64,000 nucleotides of DNA from Promethearchaeota archaeon. Lineage in GTDB: Archaea > Asgardarchaeota > Lokiarchaeia > Sigyniarchaeales > SOKP01. A model generated the notes under the pieces. The model was given only the letters and a program-made list of their open reading frames with translations, was not told the origin of the DNA and searched no databases. Made by a program: the position numbers and the translations under genes. The stretch covers positions 1-64,000 of the forward strand of contig JAHPZE010000011.1 of NCBI GenBank assembly GCA_019058365.1. The letters are read 5' to 3'. Positions 60,275 to 64,000 of this stretch are shown piece by piece; the first letter of the stretch is position 1; every line of letters begins with the position of its first letter.

Positions 60275-61273
60275 TTGTTACATAACATCTTTTTATTCAA
60301 AGGAAATGAAATTCAAGATTTAGAAGATCTAAATATTTATTGTTATCCTAATGAAATTATTAGTTTTGATAATAAAATTCTTGTTAATAAAATTATAAAA
60401 GAACATAACAATGTAGATGTTATTCAGCAATCACCATCAAATCATTTTAAAATTGATGAGCCTATTGCTCAATTTATCGATGATTTAAACATATATACGT
60501 CCTGTGTTAATAGAAAAATTATAATTGGCTTAATTTTTGATAATGAAGATAACCCTTACGATTATAAGGATATATTTAAGGAATTATTGAACGAATTATT
60601 AAACAATGGCAATGGATATTCCTTTAATGAAGAAATTGAAGTTGAAAATTTATTAATTTCTATATTTATTGATATTCGTAGGTTTTATGATGAGGTTATT
60701 GAAAAACCTCCAGAAATTGAATATTATTATCAAAGGGACGCATTTTTCAAAGTCTTCCTCTTCGGTATTGATGAAGTTGGAAAATCTAGCTTAGTAAGAC
60801 GGTTAAAAACGGGCAAGTTTAACGATAATTTCTTTACTCCAACACGGAAATTCAATATTGAATATATACCTGCAGAAGAAAAAGGATTATTTGCTGTATG
60901 GGACATGCCGGGGCAAAAAACTTTCAGATCAAAATGGTTAAAAGGGCTTCAAGATTCTAACATTATTATTTATATGATTGATATTGCTAATCAAAGAAGA
61001 TTTGAGGAATCTAAAAAAGAGTTTTGGAATGTCATAAATAATAATGAATTAAGAGCAATCCCATTACTATTAGTATGTAATAAAACTGATTTAGTCATAA
61101 ATGCTAGGGAATCGTATAAAAAAGAATTTCACAACTTAAAGAAACAACTTTCAGAATTTTTTAATTTAAATAAAATAAAAGATCGAAGGTGGAAATTCTT
61201 ATTTACTTCAGTAAAAACCAATTATAATATCGATAATATAATTCCAGCGATTTTAACTTTGTTATCTCCCTAG
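60275..61273 (+). CDS. Arf-like small GTPase with about 150-residue N-terminal, possibly longin-like, domain (TTG start)
   Basis: G1 GIDEVGKSSL, TPTRKF, G3 WDMPGQK, G4 CNKTDL, G5 FTSVKT. Confidence 0.85.
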   Translation: MLHNIFLFKGNEIQDLEDLNIYCYPNEIISFDNKILVNKIIKEHNNVDVIQQSPSNHFKIDEPIAQFIDDLNIYTSCVNRKIIIGLIFDNEDNPYDYKDIFKELLNELLNNGNGYSFNEEIEVENLLISIFIDIRRFYDEVIEKPPEIEYYYQRDAFFKVFLFGIDEVGKSSLVRRLKTGKFNDNFFTPTRKFNIEYIPAEEKGLFAVWDMPGQKTFRSKWLKGLQDSNIIIYMIDIANQRRFEESKKEFWNVINNNELRAIPLLLVCNKTDLVINARESYKKEFHNLKKQLSEFFNLNKIKDRRWKFLFTSVKTNYNIDNIIPAILTLLSP

Positions 61274-61436
61274 ATTGCTAATTAAAAAGCATTATTTGAA
61301 TAAAAAATTCTTAATTCTAATAATTTTAGTGTTTTGATGAAGTAAACATTAAATTTAAATATCTCGCCGTTTAAATTTCTATTATTGAAATAAAAACTTA
61401 ATATTTCTCTTATTAACGGTTAACTCGTGATAAAGC

Positions 61437-62030
61437 ATGTCTAAAAGACTTAAAAAAGAATTACAAATTATGATTGATGAGAAAGTAGGGCAATTATTTT
61501 TTGGTGATAAAAAGAAAGATTTACGTTTACTTATGTTAAGACCTATTGATTTAATTGAATTCTCCGAATTCGCTGGTGCAAATGCAGATGACATACTTAT
61601 TTGGGTAGGGAAAACTCTTGGAAGGGCATATATGGAAAAATTCTTCTACAATAAAGATTGGAGTTCAGAAAATCTAGCAATAAAAAAAGATGTTATTCTT
61701 GGAAACCTTGAAGCGTTAGAACTTATGGGTTATGGAGGAATAACAGGAGTGTTTAAAAAAGATTATGTGTTAATTAAAGTTTCAGATTCACTAGCAAAAG
61801 AAGAATCTGATAACATTATGGCTAAAAATCTTTGTCTACTTTATCAAGGGATTTTTCTAGCATTGTTTGAGACTTTGTTAATTGATGTTAATGGCGAGGA
61901 GATCGAATGTGTTTTACTAGGACATGAAAAATGCGTGTTCAAATTTAATTTTATTGGAAAAGAATTAGATGAAAGCCTTATAGATGAGGAATCCGAAGAA
62001 ACAGTTTCAGAATTTTTATCTACCCTTTAA
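61437..62030 (+). CDS. V4R-domain protein
   Basis: LELMGYGGITGVFKKDYVLIKVSDSLAKEES...NLCLLYQGIFLALFETLLIDVNGEEIECVLLGHEKCVFKF. Confidence 0.7.
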   Translation: MSKRLKKELQIMIDEKVGQLFFGDKKKDLRLLMLRPIDLIEFSEFAGANADDILIWVGKTLGRAYMEKFFYNKDWSSENLAIKKDVILGNLEALELMGYGGITGVFKKDYVLIKVSDSLAKEESDNIMAKNLCLLYQGIFLALFETLLIDVNGEEIECVLLGHEKCVFKFNFIGKELDESLIDEESEETVSEFLSTL

Positions 62031-62206
62031 AGTATAATTCTCTCTATTTTTTAAATTATACAACATTGAGTGAAATTTCACACTTTTTTCAATTAATATA
62101 GATTAGATTTTGAGTTTTGGAATATAATAATTAAAATAAAATCTAATATAACTCTAATTATAATTAAATATTAAAAAATCAAACTATAAATAATGTGAAT
62201 TGAAAT

Positions 62207-64000
62207 ATGGAAAAAAGAGGAGCTAGAGTCAAAATAGATGAATACAAAGGTCCTCTCGGTACAATCAAAGGATTTGAACTTACTACTGGGAAAGTATCAT
62301 ATGGAGATGAGACGGAATGGGAACCTATGGGACCAACCCCAATGCCACATATCCCTACATTACGTAATTGGTTTTTCAAACTAATGGAAAGATATCGACC
62401 TTTTTATATGCCAATCTGTGATATGTGCTGTCTCTGCACCTTTGGCAAATGTAACCTTTCTAAAGGCAGAACTGGTGCATGTGGAATAAATATGGAGACA
62501 CAACAAGCAAGAATAGTAGAAATAGCCTGTTGTATCGGAGCTAGTTGTCATTCAGCTCATGGTGATCATCTGCTTCATTGGCTAAAAGAAAAATATGGAA
62601 ATGTCCCAATTGCTTATGGTAATAATATTGAAGTTGAGATGCCTTGTACACGTTTAATTGTTGGTATGAAACCGGAAACTTTGGAAGATCTAGAGACTGC
62701 AATGGAATGGGTGCATTATACGATAACACATTTACTAGCTGCGGGACATACAGGTCAAGAATCAAGCCATTTAGATTATGAAGCTAAGGCTTTTTTAGCA
62801 GGACTAGCTGATGCTGTGGGAATGGAAATTTCTGATGCTGCACAAATTGCAGCCTATGGTTTTCCAATGGGAGAAGCTAATGTTCCACTTATTGAATTAG
62901 GAATGGGTACACTAGATACTAAAAACAAAGCAACGATTTTGATGATTGGACACAATGTAGCACCAGGTATCGAACTAGTTGATTATATGAGGGAAAAAGG
63001 TTATGACGATAAGTTAGATGTGGGAGCGATATGTTGTACGGCAATAGATTTAACAAGATATTATGATGGTGCGAAAATTGTTGGTTCACTAGCTAGACAG
63101 ATGTTTTACATTCGTTCTGGATTAGCTGATGTTGTTATGGTAGATGAACAATGCGTTAATTTACGTAGTTATGAACAAGCAAAGCTCGTAAATGCTCCGT
63201 TTATAGCGACTAATGAAAAAAATATGGGAGGTTTACCTAATAGAACAGATGACCCTCCAGAAGAAATTATTGATGATTTAGTCAGTGGAAAAGTTGATGG
63301 AGTACTAATATTAGATCCAATAAAAGCAGGAAAAGTAGCTGTTGAGACGGCTATTAAGGTAAAACCAATTAGAAAAGCTAAAAGTGCAGTTCCTGATGAA
63401 CAAGGATGTATTGATATGGCAATGAACTGCAATGGATGTGGTAACTGTCAAAGAAATTGTCCAAATGATTTACCATTAGTAGAAGGAGTAAAAAGGGTAA
63501 AAGATGGTGATTTTTCAGTATTAACTGACATTTTTGATCAATGCTTAGATTGCGGACGATGTGAATCAGATTGTATGAAAAATGTCTCACCACTTACTCT
63601 CATAATGTACGCTGGACGTGAAAAGATTAGAAATGAAAAATTTAATATGAGAGCGGGTCGTGGGCCTATTCAAGATGTAGAAATAAGAAATGTTGGAGCA
63701 CCTGTAGTCTTAGGAGAAATTCCTGGAGTCATAGCAATTATTGGTTGTGCTAATTATGCTAAAGAAATACAAGAATTATATTTAATGGCTGAAGAGTTTT
63801 GTAAAAGAAATTACATTGTGGTTGTATCTGGTTGTGGTGCTATGGATATTGGTCTTGTAAAGGATGAAGATGGTAAAACACTTTACGACAAATATCCCGG
63901 TGATTTTGATAGAGGCGGGTTAATAAATGTTGGTTCATGTGTTTCAAATCCACATATTAATGGAGCAGCCATTAAAATTGCAAATATTTTTGCAAGACGC
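62207..64000 (+). CDS. cdhA: CO dehydrogenase/acetyl-CoA decarbonylase-synthase complex alpha subunit, 3' truncated by window
   Basis: CDMCCLCTFGKCNLSKGRTGACGI, CCIGASCHSAHGDHLLHWLKEKYG, 4Fe-4S motifs CNGCGNCQRNCPNDLP and CLDCGRCESDCMKN, IGCANYAKE. Frame open to 64000. Confidence 0.96.
   Translation, partial: MEKRGARVKIDEYKGPLGTIKGFELTTGKVSYGDETEWEPMGPTPMPHIPTLRNWFFKLMERYRPFYMPICDMCCLCTFGKCNLSKGRTGACGINMETQQARIVEIACCIGASCHSAHGDHLLHWLKEKYGNVPIAYGNNIEVEMPCTRLIVGMKPETLEDLETAMEWVHYTITHLLAAGHTGQESSHLDYEAKAFLAGLADAVGMEISDAAQIAAYGFPMGEANVPLIELGMGTLDTKNKATILMIGHNVAPGIELVDYMREKGYDDKLDVGAICCTAIDLTRYYDGAKIVGSLARQMFYIRSGLADVVMVDEQCVNLRSYEQAKLVNAPFIATNEKNMGGLPNRTDDPPEEIIDDLVSGKVDGVLILDPIKAGKVAVETAIKVKPIRKAKSAVPDEQGCIDMAMNCNGCGNCQRNCPNDLPLVEGVKRVKDGDFSVLTDIFDQCLDCGRCESDCMKNVSPLTLIMYAGREKIRNEKFNMRAGRGPIQDVEIRNVGAPVVLGEIPGVIAIIGCANYAKEIQELYLMAEEFCKRNYIVVVSGCGAMDIGLVKDEDGKTLYDKYPGDFDRGGLINVGSCVSNPHINGAAIKIANIFARR

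Noticed and set aside
1-64000. CRISPR arrays, rRNA, tRNA or prophage
   Set aside because: No regularly spaced direct repeats, no complete tRNA or rRNA signature, and no phage structural or integrase genes recognised by eye; cannot exclude short or divergent RNAs without a covariance-model search.

Overview
This is an AT-rich archaeal chromosomal window. I infer an Asgard (Lokiarchaeota-like) origin from the Ras/Arf-like GTPases beside archaeal TFB, RadA, an A-type ATPase, a tRNA-splicing endonuclease and CODH/ACS; that assignment is not proven. Main blocks in order: a short-type alpha-glucan phosphorylase running off the left edge; an H+-type membrane pyrophosphatase with a DUF47/PhoU-like gene; an ArsR / small GTPase / MASE3 histidine kinase / response-regulator cluster; Lrp and TFB genes; an SPFH protein; a GCS2 / gamma-glutamylcyclotransferase / GATase1 operon; a 2-hydroxyacyl-CoA dehydratase locus whose activator gene is interrupted; tandem VIT/CCC1-like genes; an A-type ATPase operon with a second catalytic A subunit; endA, MEMO and PfkB genes; an OsmC-like array; radA; a phosphohexomutase-like probable pseudoenzyme; a GH57 branching enzyme; USP, beta-lactamase-fold and flavin reductase genes (the last flanked by two MITE-like repeats); trpB2, a UxaE-like gene, a sugar nucleotidyltransferase, a GalT-like gene; a zinc-ribbon / GTPase / V4R cluster; and the start of cdhA. 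The strongest leads are the GTPase plus two-component cluster with an unusual response-regulator C-terminal domain, the 32-nt insert in the dehydratase activator, ORFs with no ATG/GTG/TTG start (ATT, or ATG directly followed by TAG), the A-ATPase A2 paralogue with GER changed to GEP, the phosphohexomutase paralogue that has lost all its active-site loops, the inverted hppA fragment, and the MITE pair. No tRNA, rRNA or CRISPR array was recognised. All family calls come from reading motifs by eye; no database search was run.
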